From Clostridiales bacterium (GTDB lineage: Bacteria > Bacillota > Clostridia > Lachnospirales > Anaerotignaceae), in the NCBI GenBank assembly GCA_021202325.1, contig JAJQDF010000034.1, positions 1 to 5,642 on the forward strand: 5,642 nucleotides of DNA. The letters run 5' to 3'. The notes under the pieces were generated by a model. It was not told the DNA's origin. It did no database searches and worked only from the letters and a program-made list of their open reading frames with translations. The translations under genes and the position numbers were made by a program. This document shows, one piece after another, positions 5,007-5,642 of this stretch. Every line of letters starts with the position of its first letter. Position 1 is the first letter of the stretch.

Positions 5007-5642
5007 ATGGAGCAGAACAACCAAATACAACGAAAAATGCCTCATGATGCTGATGCGGAACAGGCGGTTTTAAGCTCCATTCTCATGGATAAGGATGCCG
5101 CAGCGGAAGCCTTTGAAATGCTTAAGGCAGAGGATTTCTATTCGCCGGAGAATAAGGCGGTATATGAGGCGGCCTATCAGCTCTATACAAAGGGCGATCC
5201 CATAGACGTTGTCACGGTCAAAAATCAGCTGGAGGAAAACGGCGTTTTTACCGAGATTGGCGGAGTCGAAACTCTGGCAAACATTGCCGGAGCCGTCGGA
5301 AGCTCGGTAAATGTAAAGAGCTATGCCAAAATAGTTGAGGAAAAATCGGTTTTGAGAAGGCTCATAAAGCTTTCCGGCGAGATTTCCGAGACAAGCTATA
5401 AGGCCAATGACGACATAAATAACATTCTGGATAAGGCCGAAAAGGGTATCTTTGACGTAATGCAGAACCGCAATACGGACAGCTTTTCATCCATTATGGA
5501 TGTGGCCTTTGATACATATTCAAATATAGAAAAAATATATAATTCATCTGAAAAAATAACCGGAATAGGCACCGGATTTACGGATTTTGATGCCAAGACG
5601 GCGGGACTCCAAAAGTCGGATTTGATACTTATTGCTGCAAGA
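5007..5642 (+). CDS. dnaB: Replicative DNA helicase DnaB, N-terminal part (truncated by window edge)
   Basis: The frame from ATG 5007 stays open for 212 codons to the end of the window, so the 3' portion is missing only because the window stops. DnaB is the hexameric helicase that unwinds DNA at the replication fork and works with the primase DnaG and the helicase loader. The N-terminal DnaB domain is clear: MPHDADAEQAVLSSILMD (11-28), the EDFYSPENKAVYEA segment (42-55), and GDPIDVVTVKNQLEENG (63-79). A helical linker follows at about 105-180. The start of the RecA-like ATPase domain is seen in GIGTGFTDFDAKTAGLQKSD (186-205) and LILIAAR (206-212). The next codons should encode the Walker A loop. 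AAAGGGGAT (4991-4999) is the ribosome-binding site, spaced seven bases from the ATG. The gene lies 15 bases after rplI, which supports one operon. A LAGLIDADG or other intein can occur in DnaB near Walker A; the window ends too early to tell. Confidence 0.96.
   Translation, partial: MEQNNQIQRKMPHDADAEQAVLSSILMDKDAAAEAFEMLKAEDFYSPENKAVYEAAYQLYTKGDPIDVVTVKNQLEENGVFTEIGGVETLANIAGAVGSSVNVKSYAKIVEEKSVLRRLIKLSGEISETSYKANDDINNILDKAEKGIFDVMQNRNTDSFSSIMDVAFDTYSNIEKIYNSSEKITGIGTGFTDFDAKTAGLQKSDLILIAAR

Noticed and set aside
4505..5045. Long minus-strand open frames (171 and 162 codons) opposite the gdpP end, rplI and the dnaB start
   Set aside because: They lie antisense to strongly identified L9 and DnaB coding sequence, have low-complexity Ser/Leu/Phe-rich translations, and lack ribosome-binding sites. 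They arise from the codon pattern of the real genes.

Overview
The window looks like ordinary chromosomal DNA from a low-to-moderate-GC Firmicute, most likely of class Clostridia. The basis is the block c-di-AMP phosphodiesterase (gdpP) - ribosomal protein L9 (rplI) - replicative helicase (dnaB), which is a conserved order in Firmicutes, together with heavy ATA (Ile) and AGA/AGG (Arg) codon use, strong purine-rich Shine-Dalgarno sites, and small uncharacterised proteins that resemble clostridial ones. The genus cannot be fixed from the sequence alone.

Layout from left to right: (1) 25-576 (+), a DJ-1/PfpI-family protein with its nucleophilic cysteine and acidic partner. (2) 573-989 (-), an uncharacterised 138-aa protein that converges on the first gene so tightly that the two stop codons overlap. 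(3) About 990-1160, an AT-rich divergent control region with a TATAAT box on both strands inside a small inverted repeat. (4) 1161-1682 (+), an uncharacterised charged, tyrosine-rich protein of about 173 aa whose best start is a TTG rather than the upstream ATG at 1113. (5) 1748-2575 (+), monofunctional prephenate dehydratase (pheA) with a C-terminal ACT domain, behind its own probable promoter. (6) 2602-4545 (+), membrane-anchored GdpP. (7) 4545-4991 (+), L9, overlapping the gdpP stop by one base. (8) 5007 to the window edge (+), the N-terminal part of DnaB, cut just where the Walker A loop should begin.

The right-hand half (pheA-gdpP-rplI-dnaB) has gaps of 26, -1 and 15 bases and no visible terminator, so it is probably one transcription unit. 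It joins phenylalanine synthesis, c-di-AMP turnover, ribosome assembly and chromosome replication. This is shared expression of housekeeping genes rather than one pathway.

I see no tRNA, rRNA, CRISPR array, insertion sequence, attachment site, riboswitch or convincing intrinsic terminator. No gene is visibly broken. I found no convincing new biological system. The most open questions are the two uncharacterised genes flanking the divergent control region and the unusual start of the second of them.
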